Origin: Hermetia illucens
Lineage: Eukaryota > Arthropoda > Insecta > Diptera > Stratiomyidae
Length of the DNA stretch: 64,000 nt
Direction of reading: 5' to 3'
NCBI RefSeq assembly: GCF_905115235.1
Contig: NC_051851.1
Location: forward strand, 66,461,559 to 66,525,558
The position numbers and the translations under genes were made by a program. Under the pieces are notes generated by a model. That model saw nothing but the letters and a program-made list of their open reading frames with translations. It did not search any database and was not told the DNA's origin. Positions 1 through 11,674 of the stretch are shown one piece after another. Each line of letters starts with the position of its first letter. The first letter of the stretch is position 1.

Positions 1-955
1 GTAGAGGGAAATGAAATCTCGGATACCTTAGCAAAAGAGGATTCAATTTCTTCCATGCCCGGCCCGGGACCAGCAATTGGAGTGTCAGCAGCATTTTGTG
101 ATGTTGCTATCAAAAGCTGGGAACAGCTACCCTTAATGACATGTGGCAACGCCTTAATGCTGTTAGACACAACAAACTTTTCCTGTCAAAACCAAACAAG
201 CATACAAAGTTTATCCTGGGAGAAAGTGGGAAGACTTGCAGAAATATTGTAATCATACTGCCTGGCCATAATTCACTAACTGGACATATGTCATAGGATT
301 ATATAGATTCTACAAGATGATACGTGGACATCCTGTAATGAGGAGGCGAGGTGGACCGAACATTTTCTATGTGAGTGTCCCACCTATAAATACACTAGAC
401 ATCAGATTTTTGGTGCTGACATGATGCAGCTGCAGTGGGTAGCATCCCATCCACTGACGGAAATCCTGTGATACAGAAACGAATCTGGGATATTCCGTCA
501 GATGGGGAAAGCGAGTACAATGAATTACTATGATCTGAGTGCTCAGAGGCTTTGCCTCTCCTCCACCTCATCACATTCATACTTCCTACTTATCCTACCC
601 TACAGGGGTCTACCCTTCCTTGTTGTATGTACCTTTTTCAAGTCCTTTAATTGGCTGGTGAACAGCTTGGCATCTCAGGTATTCCACGAAAAACAATCCG
701 TAGCACATGTAGTGGGAATATTTTTGAAGTTCCACTTGCAGAACTCGACAGCTATTTTTACTTGTGGATCCGGAGATTATGCCACTCCGGCGACGAACCA
801 CAGTTTGGTTCTTTTGAGGTTTTTCGTTCTACTTAGTTTTAAACATTCAAGTTAAGGTACTTAATTGCTTTTCGCTCTAAGGACAATAAATAATCAGAAG
901 CTTACTTTTATGCTATTGTTCGTTAAATTAAATAAATGAATAAATAAATAAATTT
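1..955 (+). mobile_element. 3' end of a LOA-like LINE (RNase H tail and C-terminal cysteine motif)
   Basis: The window opens inside a reverse-strand-free LINE ORF: frame 1 begins VEGNEISDTLAKE, the usual end of a retrotransposon RNase H domain (EGNE.AD.LA), followed by a GPGPAIGVS stretch typical of LOA-type elements. A second block in another frame at about 340-470 reads EHFLCECPTYKYTRHQIFG, the C-terminal cysteine-rich segment these LINEs carry. A stop and frame changes separate the blocks, so it is dead. The 3' end is probably the (AAATAAATG/A) run near 930-955. The 5' part lies outside the window. Family assignment to LOA rests on RNase H plus this tail and is likely rather than certain; the copy at 13.26-15.7 kb looks related. 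Confidence 0.65.
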
Positions 956-2440
956 TCAGATTGATCATCGAAAAGGCATGCCTTGGGGTCATTACCCAAA
1001 ATAAATGAAAAATCGCCATCAGACGGCCAAGGGTCCTGTGACCGTATACAGATAATAATCTCCATTTACAAGTGGTGTCGTTAGATGGGCTCGCCAGAGT
1101 TCATAGGACCAGCGTCGGCTCTCTGTTCTGAAGGATGAAGCGGCAAGGATTTACGCATCCGAACGGAGAAATTTGTACTCCCACTGGTAGGCGCAAATCT
1201 GTATGAAAGAACCTCAGGCCGGTAGAGCAGTGTTTCCATTGCTTCTTAATGAGGAAGGGGCATGAAAACACTAGTGGGGCTTCTTAACGCCAAGAGGAGG
1301 AAACCATTCTGCACTTTATTTGCAACTACTCGACCTCCTTCGACTTAAAACGAAGGTACCTAAGAAGGGTCTTCTTGTCTTTGTCTTTAATATTTTTAGA
1401 CAAACGACGCAGTCCTACTATACCTACTCATATATTACTGGACGAAAGTCCTGGAACAAACGATTCCCCATACCTAATAATAGAACACATCCAGATTCGA
1501 GCATATTATCGAGCATTAATAGTTTTTTTGACAAACGACAGATTTCCACTAACATAACATTTACTACTACAGACGAAGGAATATTCTGAAACTATTCGCA
1601 CACTAAGTTTTTATTTAGGATGTTAATAGCTTAAGGAACCTTTTGACATGAAGCCATTAGAAATAAAATCAGATGGTGGGTGTTACGTAGACAACGATTC
1701 AGAGTGATTTTAACGTTTTCTTCCTTGAAACATCTCCGAAACTCATCACACATCCTTCACCGAGACTTCACTCAATACATATATCCTGTTAATTAGGGAG
1801 AGTTGATGCCTGCAAGTGTCATATAACATGCACAGTTGGGGTGGGTAATTGGTGGCTGAATAGATAGGAACCCTAAAAAGTTGTTAATTGGTTTTACGAT
1901 CGTATTTCTTCCATGTAACTTGAACATTTATTACCAGGCCAGGTGGGCCATTACATTTACAACCAGACCAACATCCCTATTTAGATAATGCACCACGCAT
2001 TCAACGAAGTAACAATCGTCAAATGTTATCTAGGACAAGCAACAGTCAGAATGTATAAAACGACTGAATATCAAGCTGTTAACTTAACAAGTATGAAAGT
2101 ATTTCAGGCATAAAAACATGCTAGGGATGATGATAACATCGCACACAGCATTGCAAAAACATACAGCAAAAGGGATGGGAGCAAATATTTCTGCATCACT
2201 TAAAGTTCATGCCTCATTAATTTTAGATTTTTCCATGCGTTGACAGTAATTTTCATCATATTAAAAGCTTCCCGGTTTAGTTCTAAAGGAAAATCAAGTC
2301 GTCAACTGAACCGGAGCTTCATTGACCCGAATTCCTTGCAAGGTAACTCAATAAAGAAAGGGAAAGCGATGGAAATCATATGTACACATGCACATTACAT
2401 ACTATAGATACGATATACGCAGGAAATTCAAAATCACTCC
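956..2440. other. Intergenic, no gene seen
   Basis: No coding signal is supportable. Bases about 1005-1290 are less AT-rich and loosely resemble the 5' leader of the LINE-C family found at 19505 and 48160 (GGCCAAGGG, then TTTGTACTCCCACTGG compared with TTAGTACTCCCGTTGG), so this may be a decayed leader fragment. The remainder is AT-rich unique-looking sequence. Confidence 0.4.
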
Positions 2441-2459
2441 TAACAACCACCCTCGCATA

Positions 2460-2770
2460 AAAACTAGTTTCCTTTGTGCTGCCCGACTTTCCCTCATAGT
2501 GATTGAGGGTTAAGTGGTTCCACAAATAGACTTCGACGCTATAAATTTTCGCCGTATGTTTAGAGAGAAGTATCCTAGATTGAATACATGGAGCTGTTGG
2601 AAAGTAAGTGGATATACTGAAAGGGTGTGTGGCACACGACTTGTATACGATTTAGATCCATTACATCCGGCAAATCACACAAGGACTTTAGAGGGATGGT
2701 CTACGCTCTTGTGGACGGATTATCATGGAGGGATCAGAAAGTGGTATTATGTTTATTGTGGTGGTTGATT
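2460..2770 (+). pseudogene. Possible AP endonuclease 2-like fragment
   Basis: An 84-codon ORF (2514-2768) contains FRRMFREKYP, then SCW about eight residues later, then GTRLVYDL. In the exonuclease III/APE2 family the corresponding run is F....FR..P......TCW.....R..N.GTRIDYVL, so spacing and conserved W, G, T, R, Y and L fit. The aspartate of GTR-I-D-Y is replaced by valine, and similarity fades after about 45 residues. No upstream exons or flanking domains are visible. It may be a stray exon, a retrocopy scrap, or a chance match; I treat it as a weak pseudogene call. Confidence 0.25.
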
Positions 2771-2959
2771 TTCAAATATTTGACGAGGTGTTGCAGCTAT
2801 GTCCATATAAATTTCACCACTTCTTAAGCAACTGAAATTCGGGTCAGTTCGCATAGCGACGAGTTGTGTTCTAATTTGTATATTATATGTATATGATACA
2901 TACAAAGTCGTAACTGAGAAGTTAATGTGGAGTCATAATATTAGTAAAATAAACTCAAC

Positions 2960-4480
2960 TTCACCATATTATGTGAATAGCATACTGGTCGCAAGCCAAG
3001 GTAAAAGACGATGGTTTGACACTAGGTACGTCAGTAAAACTCCCCATCATCAGGGAAAAGTGAGAATAAAAATAGAGGTGGGATAACTTCATAATACATC
3101 CTACTTGATCAACCCCCACGTCAAGGGAATCTAAAGCAATCGACCTTGTCTTCAAGGCTGGAGGTTCAGAGCGATATGTTTAGAACTAAACACCCGACAG
3201 GATGAACAGCCTCGGTCGTGGTTGATATCACGAAAACGACTGCGCAAACGAATAAGTGACTACCCTCGTGAACCCTGGAATATTAGATCACTAAACAAAT
3301 CCGGCACTGTCAAAGACCTACTCCACCTGGCCAGTATGTACAAACTCAGGATTCTAGCAGTCCATGCAACTAAGAGATAACCGATATGATACCGCACCTA
3401 ATCTTCACCAGTGGGAGGCTGTCAGGAAAACGTGAACTTAGAGTCACCTTTATCGTGGATAGGGACACGAAAGATTACTTACGCTTCGAACCAAAACAAA
3501 GTTTTCTAATACAGTGGAACCCCGATAATTCGCATTGTCAAGGGACTGACGATTTGGTAAATATATCAGGAGCACTAATCATCGTTAGTGCAAAATAAAG
3601 AAAATCAACTCTGGTGACCGGCAAATTTGTACAAATAGCAACAATAGCAGTGAGGCTTAAAACGCAGTGAAGAGCCTGAGGCGTATGTATCAAAGCAAAC
3701 CTTTGTAAATGCAAAAAGAGGGAATTTTGCGGGTGAACCCCTCGCATACAACTCAATCACCAGAGCCGCAATAATTATGGTCGAGCATAATGGGAATATT
3801 GAAACCTCAATAATGGAAGAAATAGTCTGCAATCAAATGTCAAAAAATGAACAAGACGCCGGGAATAAATGAACTCCCTTCTGAGCTCGTCAAATCTGAC
3901 GGTCCTTTGATCACGAAATCTATCCATAATTTGGTTCTCTCCATTTGGAACCAAGAACAGATTCCGAAATAGTGGTCAAAAACTGTAATATGCTCTCTCC
4001 ACAAAAAAAAGTGCCAAGGTGACATACGAAATTTACAGAGGCATTACACTACTTTGTACGCCCTATCTACACGATAGTACTAAAGAGAAAAATTCGACGG
4101 TACGCCGATAAGGAGGTTTTCGGACTGGAGGATGAAAATTGACCACCTATTTACTGTAAAACAATTCCTGGAAATTCGATATCGACTGCCATCAATTTTT
4201 CGTTGATATCAAGCAGGCTTACGGTAGTATCGATCGAAATGTATGTACAAAGTAATGCTTAGTTTTGGAACTCCAACAAAATTTGAAAACGCAGAGCTCG
4301 CTAATCTAAAAACTTCACATCCCCAAATTCTACTCCCACTTCTGGAGGAGAATATGGTGCAGATGCGACACTATGATACCTTCAGGTATGTTCAGAAAGA
4401 GGTTCACTGGAGTCTCCTGGCACATCTGATTGCCAAGTGGCTGTTGCTAGTGTGGCCTAAAATCTGAATTTTTTATTCAG
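2960..4480 (+). mobile_element. Decayed RTE-like LINE ('LINE-B')
   Basis: The leader at 2970-3250 resembles that of the LINE at 4735-4930 (GCATACTGGTC/GTATGCTGGTC, then CAGTAAAAC, then ATCAGGGAAA). Endonuclease remains are seen near 3300-3370 (LNKSGTVKDLLHLASMYKL, normally a WN start followed by a QETR). Reverse transcriptase remains are KTPGINELPSELVKSDGP at about 3855-3910, WSKTVICSLHKKK near 3975-4010, and DHLFTVKQFLE near 4142-4175 leading to a Y-x-S-I-D block near 4213-4235. Many stops and frame changes make it an old, inactive copy. Confidence 0.6.
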
Positions 4481-4949
4481 TCTTTTTGACTTACGAGGAG
4501 CAGGAATAGATGGTTACTTACCTGTATTTCTTAGGGAAACCTGTGGCGGGAGATTTGAATTGAATTTTCGCAGTGCTTCATTCCAATTCTGCGCCGCTTG
4601 TCTCATATTCTCCGCCCAAATAAAACTGTAGAGCCTACGGAGAAGGGGTAGGGAGAGAAAGTGCTCCCTCGTGCTTAGCTGACCTGATAAATTGCCTCGC
4701 GATTACTCTTAAGACATTTTCCGCTTAACATAGTATGCTGGTCCCAAGCCCAGGTAAAGGAGGAGGGTTTGAGGTAACGTACTCTGTACTATCCTCAGTA
4801 AAACAAAAAAATAAAATGCTGAGATCAGGGAAAGAGATAAATAGAGTATAGTTGGAGTTATTTTACTATGCTAAATCCTACCTGATCTCTCTTGGTGACA
4901 GGCCCCGCGACGGGTCGACCAAGAAAATGCATAGAATGTCGTTACAAAC

Positions 4950-6965
4950 ATGATGATCGGATTAAGTCACAGGCCTCGGAGAAATGCTAGGGCGTCCACC
5001 TCAGTCGACGCGGCAGGACGGGCCCCGGTCCTGTCGAGAAATGGGCAAGGGTTCTTGACGCATGGACGGCGTCAGGACGTAAGCAAGTTAGTCCGCACAC
5101 AACGAACAAAACAAATACGTGTCTGCACGCTAAATGTTGGTACCCTAACTGGAAAGACGGAGGAACTCGCAAGAGCCCTTCGGAAAAGGTGCATTGACAT
5201 CTGCGCTCTGCAAGAAACCCGATGGTCTGGTGCCAAAAGCTGCGACATTGAACGCGAACGCGGTAAAAATGGCTACAACCTTCTCTATTTTGGTAACCCA
5301 CACACTCAATATGGTGTTGGCATTGCCATCTCAGAGGGTTTCCGTGATGCCATTAAAGAAGTTGAACGGTTTGATGATCGGTTAATGAAGCTCACCATTA
5401 TATCAGCTGATCGCACTATTCACTTCTTCACCGCGTATGCACCACAGGCAGGTCGACCTGATGCCGAGAAAGATGCCTTCTGGCAACTTCTCGATGAAAA
5501 GACTTGTCACGTGCCTGCTGACGATTACATAATCATTACCGGCGACCTTAATGGTCATGTGGGTGAAAAGGCAGACGGTAACAGGTGCCATGGGGGAAAG
5601 GGGTTCGGAGCGCGCAACGAAGGTGGCGAGCGTATAATCGATTTTGCGGACACCCATGACCTTGTACTTATGAATACATGGTTCATTAAACGATTGTCTC
5701 ATCTTCCCACATTTTATAGTGGGAACAATAAAACGCAAATCGACTATATTCTCATAAGACGCCAACATTTTATCACTGTCACTGATTGCAAAGTCGTTCC
5801 CTATGAGACCATCGCACCTCAACATCGGCCGTTGATTGCCGTCCTTCGAATTAAGCCACCGATAAAACAGCGTGAGGAACGCACTGGCCCGCCGCGCATT
5901 AAATGGTGGCGATTTGGTGAGAAGAAAGAAGAAACGGTCTCACTCATACGATTGCCAACCATTACGGATGTGGAAGAATCATGGAACCAAATAAAAGACA
6001 CGATCCACAAAGCGGCCTCTGCAACACTCGGGGTCACCAAACCGGGTAAACGGTACATCAACCGAGATACTTGGCTTTGGAATGATGATGTTGAAATGAA
6101 GGTCCGTGAAAAGAAACGCCTCTACCACAAATTTCTCGACGATAAAACGTCTGCTAATTGGCAAATTTATAAGAATGCCAACCGGGAAGCAAAGAAAGCG
6201 GTCGCTGTCACCCGAGCGAACCATTTCAAAAATCTTTACGATAAACTGGACACTCGGGATGGCGAGAGAGATCTGTATCGACTTGCTAAAAGCCGTGATG
6301 AACGCACACAGGATATCGAACACTTCTGTTGTGTTAATGACAAGAACGGTACTTTGCTTACCAACCGTCGAGCCGCAACGGATAGATGGCGAGAATACTT
6401 CGAGCAAATTTCAACTGAAGAATTTGCTCATCCTCCACTTCCACAATCATTGCCGACATTTGGAGCAGTTCCACCAGTCAGCGCAACTGAAGTCGAGGAG
6501 GCAATAAAACAAATGAAATCGGGGAAAGCAACAGGACCTGACGACATCGCATCTGAGCTCTGGAAAGCGAAGAGCTGGGACCCAACACTGTGGCTCAGTG
6601 AATTCTTTAACCGGGTTATTCAGGAAGGAAGAACACCATCTGACTGGCAAGAAAGTACCACTGTTCCAATATGGAAAAAGAAAGGTAGCCCAGCAGAATG
6701 TTCAAATTACCGTCTGATCCGGTTACTTTCGCATACCATGAAGATTTTTGAACGCATTCTTGACAACCGTATTCGCGAAATCGTTGAAATAACCGTGAAT
6801 CAAGCCGGATTTGTCAAGAACTGCCGAACTACTGACGCAATACACGCTGCGCCGTTACTCATGGAGAAACACCGTGAGAAGCATCGCCCTCTTTACATTG
6901 CCTTTCTGGATCTAGAGAAAGCGTTTGATCGTGTACCACACGAACTCATCTGGTATGCTTTATGA
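4950..6965 (+). CDS. LINE-A ORF, part 1: endonuclease and N-terminal reverse transcriptase
   Basis: 671 codons. The endonuclease occupies roughly residues 55-305: CTLNVGTLTGK, ICALQETRW (catalytic Glu), YAPQAGRPD, ITGDLNGHVG, TQIDYILIRR and APQHRPLI, the last being the form in which RTE/BovB proteins carry the catalytic His motif. The reverse transcriptase begins near residue 515: SGKATGPDDIASELW, YRLIRLLSHTMKIFERIL, NQAGFVKN and FLDLEKAFDRVPHELIW (first catalytic Asp). The ORF stops at a TGA at 6963 where related copies have Arg-Gln-His (CGA to TGA). Product would nick target DNA and prime cDNA synthesis. The start at 4950 is the first ATG of the open frame. Confidence 0.75.
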   Translation: MMIGLSHRPRRNARASTSVDAAGRAPVLSRNGQGFLTHGRRQDVSKLVRTQRTKQIRVCTLNVGTLTGKTEELARALRKRCIDICALQETRWSGAKSCDIERERGKNGYNLLYFGNPHTQYGVGIAISEGFRDAIKEVERFDDRLMKLTIISADRTIHFFTAYAPQAGRPDAEKDAFWQLLDEKTCHVPADDYIIITGDLNGHVGEKADGNRCHGGKGFGARNEGGERIIDFADTHDLVLMNTWFIKRLSHLPTFYSGNNKTQIDYILIRRQHFITVTDCKVVPYETIAPQHRPLIAVLRIKPPIKQREERTGPPRIKWWRFGEKKEETVSLIRLPTITDVEESWNQIKDTIHKAASATLGVTKPGKRYINRDTWLWNDDVEMKVREKKRLYHKFLDDKTSANWQIYKNANREAKKAVAVTRANHFKNLYDKLDTRDGERDLYRLAKSRDERTQDIEHFCCVNDKNGTLLTNRRAATDRWREYFEQISTEEFAHPPLPQSLPTFGAVPPVSATEVEEAIKQMKSGKATGPDDIASELWKAKSWDPTLWLSEFFNRVIQEGRTPSDWQESTTVPIWKKKGSPAECSNYRLIRLLSHTMKIFERILDNRIREIVEITVNQAGFVKNCRTTDAIHAAPLLMEKHREKHRPLYIAFLDLEKAFDRVPHELIWYAL

Positions 6966-7123
6966 CAACACTTCGTGCCAGAAGAACTCGAGCGCTGGGT
7001 ACAATTGCTCTACCACGATCCGAAAAGTAAGGTCGAAGTATAGCGGGTGTATCAAAACCGCTTCGTGTCTCTGTTGGTGTTCATCAAGGAAGCGCCCTCT
7101 CACCACTCCTCTTTGTTCTTGTT

Positions 7124-7948
7124 ATGGACACCGTCACACGGTATATCCAACGTCCAGCGCCCTACACACTGCTTTATGCAGATGATGTTTTCCTCGCATC
7201 TGATAGCAAAAATGATCTCGAGCAACTTGTTCAAAAATGGAATGATCGTCTCATGCAACACGGTCTCAGATTGAATTTAAACAAAACTGAATTTTTGACG
7301 ACCGATCCCCATGAAACAGGCACAATCACTGTCAGCGGCAGTGATCTGCCCAGAACTGAGCGATTTAAATACCTCAGGTCAACGCTATCAGCCAATGGAG
7401 AGCTGCGTTATGAAATTGCTTCACGCATTAACGCAACCTGGATGAAGTGGCGTTCCACAACTGGTGTCCTTTGTGATCGACGTATCAACGAACGTCTCAA
7501 ATCTAAAATTTACCGCAATGTCGTCCGTCCAGTCGCTCTCTATGGTTCTGAGTGTTGGCCGACCATAAAAGACAATGAACGGCGTCTTGCGGTAATGGAG
7601 ACGAAGATGCTACGTTGGACTAGTGACGTCACACGTTTAGATCACATCCGAAATGAGGATATCCGCGATCGTTATGGGGTTGCACCGATCGTGGAAAAGT
7701 TGCGAGAGAGGCGTCTTCGATGGTATGGTCACGCAATTCGTGCAAACGAGAATTCACTTGCAAAGATTGGTCTGAACATCGAAGTCGATGGTAAACGACC
7801 AAAAGGCAGACCTAAGCAACGGTGGCTTGATACGCTGGATGGGGATTGGAAAGCCTCGAGATTGCACCCAGATCAGGCATTTGATAGAGCCAAATGGCGA
7901 AGCCGATCACGACGAGCTGACCCCGCTTGTGAACGGGACAAAGGCTGA
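7124..7948 (+). CDS. LINE-A ORF, part 2: reverse transcriptase catalytic core and C-terminus
   Basis: 274 codons in another frame. It begins just after the block GVSKPLRVSVGVHQGSA (open in this frame from about 7046) and contains the catalytic LYADDVFLAS box, LNLNKTEFL, RFKYLRSTL, LYGSECW, ETKMLRW and RRLRWYGHAIR. Together with part 1 it gives the expected domain order of one LINE ORF. Only two lesions separate the parts: the TGA at 6963 and a probable single-base loss near 7030-7036, where frame 0 hits TAG. The marked ATG at 7124 is internal, not a true start. Confidence 0.75.
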   Translation: MDTVTRYIQRPAPYTLLYADDVFLASDSKNDLEQLVQKWNDRLMQHGLRLNLNKTEFLTTDPHETGTITVSGSDLPRTERFKYLRSTLSANGELRYEIASRINATWMKWRSTTGVLCDRRINERLKSKIYRNVVRPVALYGSECWPTIKDNERRLAVMETKMLRWTSDVTRLDHIRNEDIRDRYGVAPIVEKLRERRLRWYGHAIRANENSLAKIGLNIEVDGKRPKGRPKQRWLDTLDGDWKASRLHPDQAFDRAKWRSRSRRADPACERDKG

Positions 7949-8039
7949 AGAAAAAGAAGAAGGCATAGATGCAAGAAAGACTGTGTTAGGTTCAAGAAAA
8001 CATCGATGACAACTAAGCCAAAGTTATTTTCACATATTT

Positions 8040-9460
8040 ATAGTTCAGGTAGGTCATTAAGCGAAGACCTACAAAGAAAGCGCGAATTTCGCTCTTTGCA
8101 AAGATCGTGGCGTGTCTGGTGAAGGCGTTGCATATACTGCGGCTTTGGGGCGGTGCCAATTCTCCAGGGCGGAGCTAGAAGGGGCTATGACCCGACTAAC
8201 ATCCTCCGGCATCTGCGTTCAGGATGGCGTTTGACATCGGTTTCTTGCCCTAGGCCGAGGGAATGAGTTTGTCTGGATTTGGTGTCCAGGGATAACGCTT
8301 TTTAGCGATTACCTAACCTGATGCCGGACCCTGAAGAACACCCTTGCGGGCATGGAGGGCCGAATCCCGGTATAGGGCATGCCCTACGCAAATTCGACAG
8401 TTTCGTCGAAACTCTTAGAACAGGCAGAGTCGCGCTGGAGGGCAGTTCGATGGGTGATTGCGTTCCAGCTGACACTGTTGTGAACTCAGTGATTAACCCG
8501 ATAACGACAGCCTGTGAAGCTTCCATGGCCCGGTGGCCGCCGAGCCGTGGCAGGCCTTCTATGTACTGGTGTATAACAGAAATTGCCAACCTACGGAAAG
8601 AGTGTCACAAGCTCTACCGTTTAGCACACGTTTACACGTCCGCGAGGAAGCATGCGCCAAGGCATGCAAAGGCAGAGTACAGATCAGCAAAAGGAGACTC
8701 TGCAACACGATAAATAAAAGCGAAGCTTGCGGCTGGCAGAACGTCAACGTAGTCAACGAGGTAAATGGGGACCATGAGGACTTGGCTGTAAGCTTGTCAC
8801 CCGGAAAATCGAGGCTCGGTGGAAATCTTGCAGAGTAAATACCGACATGGACCGCATTGTATGGACATTATTTCCCAGACATTCCGTACGGGTTGATGTC
8901 AACAGCGTGGTAGGCATCAAGGTCCGCCCACTTTTCACAATGTAAGAGCTCGAGATAGCAGTTCTTACCATGAAAATAAAAAAAGCAACAGATCCTGATG
9001 GTATCCCCACGGAAGTTTATAAACTGGTGGTCCACTAATGATCAGACTTCCCGCTCAGGGCGTTCAACGCTTGCTGAAGAAGGACATTTTTCTTTGTCAG
9101 TGGAAGGTGGCGCTGATCAGGAAAGAAGCTACCGTCTACATATCGACTGCTGTGTATGTTTAAAATTGCCCGAAAAGCACATCAGGAATAGACTCGCTGA
9201 AGCGAACCGTGCTGCTAGGGATTTATCCCAAGGCAGTTCAGGTTCAGATCAGGAGATCTACGATGGATGCTGTTGTGGAGGTCGTGGATGCCGATCTCGA
9301 CGAATAAGGCTCCTCATAAACCTTGATCCCGAAATTGTCTTCAATTCCATAAGATGGACAGATATATTTGCCACATTAGCAGACTCATTCCACGTGCCGA
9401 ACTACCTTTTCCTCCAAAGATGTGGTCGAAAATCCAGCCTTTGCTATCTTTTTCCATTGT
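8040..9460 (+). mobile_element. R1-like LINE fragment
   Basis: A GC-richer leader-like stretch (8040-8300) is followed by an ORF at 8321-8713 with EIANLRKECHKLYRLA, a segment found between endonuclease and reverse transcriptase in R1-clade LINEs. Further on, KKATDPDGIPTEVYKLV (about 8980-9030) is the RT entry motif, RAFNACLKKDIFLCQWK follows, and a degraded Y-P-L-C ... F-R-S-G stretch continues to about 9290. Several frame changes are needed, and no YADD box remains. Dead 5'- and 3'-incomplete copy. Confidence 0.6.
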
Positions 9461-9469
9461 ACACATAAA

Positions 9470-11265
9470 AACTTTCTCTAGTTTCCCAAAATAAATCCGC
9501 AGTTTCATTACTATTATATTTAGATTCAATTTTATGATTATACACAGATGTACGCCATAATAAGTCGTTTAAACCGATGTGACGTATCCCTCGTTCAGTA
9601 TATTTACACAAATAACCATTCAAATGTTCTTTGCAAATTGTAAAAATATAAAACTTTTACTAAATAAGGATCCTTCTTTCGACTCTCAGATCCGGTCTCA
9701 GCCTTACATATTATACCTATCAAACAGTCATTTTTTGCTAGGATTGACATTAGATTCCAGACCAAATGGGGCAATTACTTTTTGGAAGAGTGCTCTTTAT
9801 ACAGAAAATACGCAACAAGTACCATCAACAGAGGTCACCCTGTTGCAGGTACACACTATTTTAATACATACATATATGCGTGTATGGAAATATTGAAATT
9901 CGAGTGCAAAGCGGAAACTCCCAAATCCCAAAGCTCTCTTTATCCACTGATTTTATTACGAGGGATACTCCCTTATTGAACATCCCCAAAGGACTAGATT
10001 CGGCCGCCTCCATTGAACTATGTATCTGGCCCAGCTCTAATACTTTCGAACACATTTTTTCTCCATGAGTTCCCTATCGTACTTATAGAAAGGATGATAT
10101 CGTTTAGGAAGATTGGGGCCTGAAAATCGATGACTATTAAATGTTGGTCATCACTCAAAATAATTGAATTGATTTTATGGTAGAAGCAGGAGAGATAGAT
10201 GAGGATTAGTGCAATGGGGTATCCAGTTTTATTAGTGTGAAAGAACTGCAATCAATATCGAGGCTATTATCAGTTGGAGGTGATATGGTGTTTATGAAAA
10301 TGGTTTGTAATTATTGAAGATATTTATTGGTTAGATTATGGATTGATTGAAAATTTGGAAGAGTTTACGATCTCATGGAGTTTTAGGAATACAGTCAATA
10401 ATTTAGGACGTATTGGTTGTATAGATGACTTTGTTACTACTGTAAGAATTTAACACTTTAAACTAAATCTTTAAATTACGCAAAGAGAAAGAAAATTGTT
10501 ATATGATCTTCCGCAAGGCAATGGACTATCGATTATCTTTCAAACCATGGTTACAACTATAAGAGGCTATGTTTTACGGAGAAGCCGTAGATACAGATAC
10601 AATAAATACGTCAACTGTAGGTCTAGGCATAATTCAAGAAAAGTGCAATTAAATCGGCAAAAAAAATCATGCTCCTAACATAGGGGGTGACGAAAAGTTT
10701 GAAACATGCTCAAGAAACCCAGGTCCCAGTTAACTTTTAGCTAACTAGCAAATAAGCTTCATTACGACTAAGCGAGCATTGTTCGACTAAGGACAATAAG
10801 TAAAGGCGGAAACAATCGGAATCTAAACATTATTTGTCTCGATTGTGAACTTTGTACGATTCACCACAGCACATCAGTGTTGAAATATTGCTTACGGATT
10901 TTAAAACTTAAATTGAAAATTAGGAGGTTCATCGAGAAACAACAAGGGAATACAACCTTCACAAGGAGAATGCTGACAATGGATAACGCCTCATTGGTTT
11001 TGCCTCTAGTATGATAGGCGCTACCTAAAAGAACCTGGGCACCTCCAGTTGGCCAAACTTAGCACCAGATCGACCGTGAGCTTATTCGGTTACAAGTCGG
11101 GAAACCGGAAGTTGAACGCTTCAGGTATGTAAGGTATGTGAGAATATTTGGCTACACGATGGTTCCACTTATATTCAGCTAATAGTGTATATACATTGAA
11201 TATGTACCATATATCCGATATTCAATTCGAAGGGGTACTAACATTTTATCTCGTAGAGAGAGGTT
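9470..11265. other. AT-rich intergenic DNA, no gene seen
   Basis: Short ORFs overlap one another on both strands with no recognisable motif. Near 11085-11150 there is a partial copy of the AACAAGTCGG module of the dispersed repeat described elsewhere. Nothing else is supportable. Confidence 0.5.
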
Positions 11266-11269
11266 GAGT

Positions 11270-11660
11270 AGTGTCTAAAAACGGGATCCTTGAAATAATT
11301 GACCCTTTTCGGACCCTCACACTCCTCCTCTTTGCAGTCAATGTCAAAACTACTTCGAAAAGTGCTTATCGGGAATTTTCATTTAATATACCACATGACT
11401 ATAAGTAGTAAAAAAAATTAATTCTAGGCTTTTGCATGAATGGGACTATCCCCTCCCCCTTCCCCCTCCGATGTAGAAAGCTGTTACTCACTGCACGAAA
11501 GGGATTTCACAGTTCCCACCTTTCCTCCTCAATAAGAGTAACAATTTCTGAAAAAATGGGTGTGACAGACAGGCAAACAACTTTAACAAGTCGGAAAACC
11601 GGAAGCTGGACGCTTCAGGTACGAAAGGTTTTGTGTATTTCTTAGTACGTAGCACGTAAT
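11270..11660 (+). repeat. DR1 dispersed repeat, distal part with AACAAGTCGG module
   Basis: This segment matches the copies at 22326 and 31830 in order: ATGTCAAAAC, TTCGAAAAGTGCTTATCGGG, a CATTTAATATACCACATGAC stretch, then CTCACTGCACGAAAGGG, then GTGACAGACAGG and AACAAGTCGGAAAACCGG with GACGCTTCAGGTA. No coding potential. The mariner at 11675 is inserted immediately downstream, and repeat-like sequence resumes after it. Confidence 0.6.
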
Positions 11661-11674
11661 ATATCCATATATTA

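Larger units (their letters stand above)
4590..7965 (+). mobile_element. Nearly intact RTE/BovB-like LINE ('LINE-A')
   Basis: One LINE with leader, long ORF region and a short GAA-rich 3' tail (about 7946-7965). The ORF carries an N-terminal APE-type endonuclease and a reverse transcriptase and ends in the DxxRDRYGVAPI and RPKGRPKQRW blocks seen in RTE/BovB-type proteins. Degraded relatives on the minus strand lie at 34255-34650 and 35346-36040. I could not identify target-site duplications with confidence, so both ends are approximate. Confidence 0.8.

Noticed and set aside
5403-6407. Long minus ORFs of 80-142 codons inside LINE-A
   Set aside because: Antisense to the endonuclease/RT frame with no protein-like motifs.
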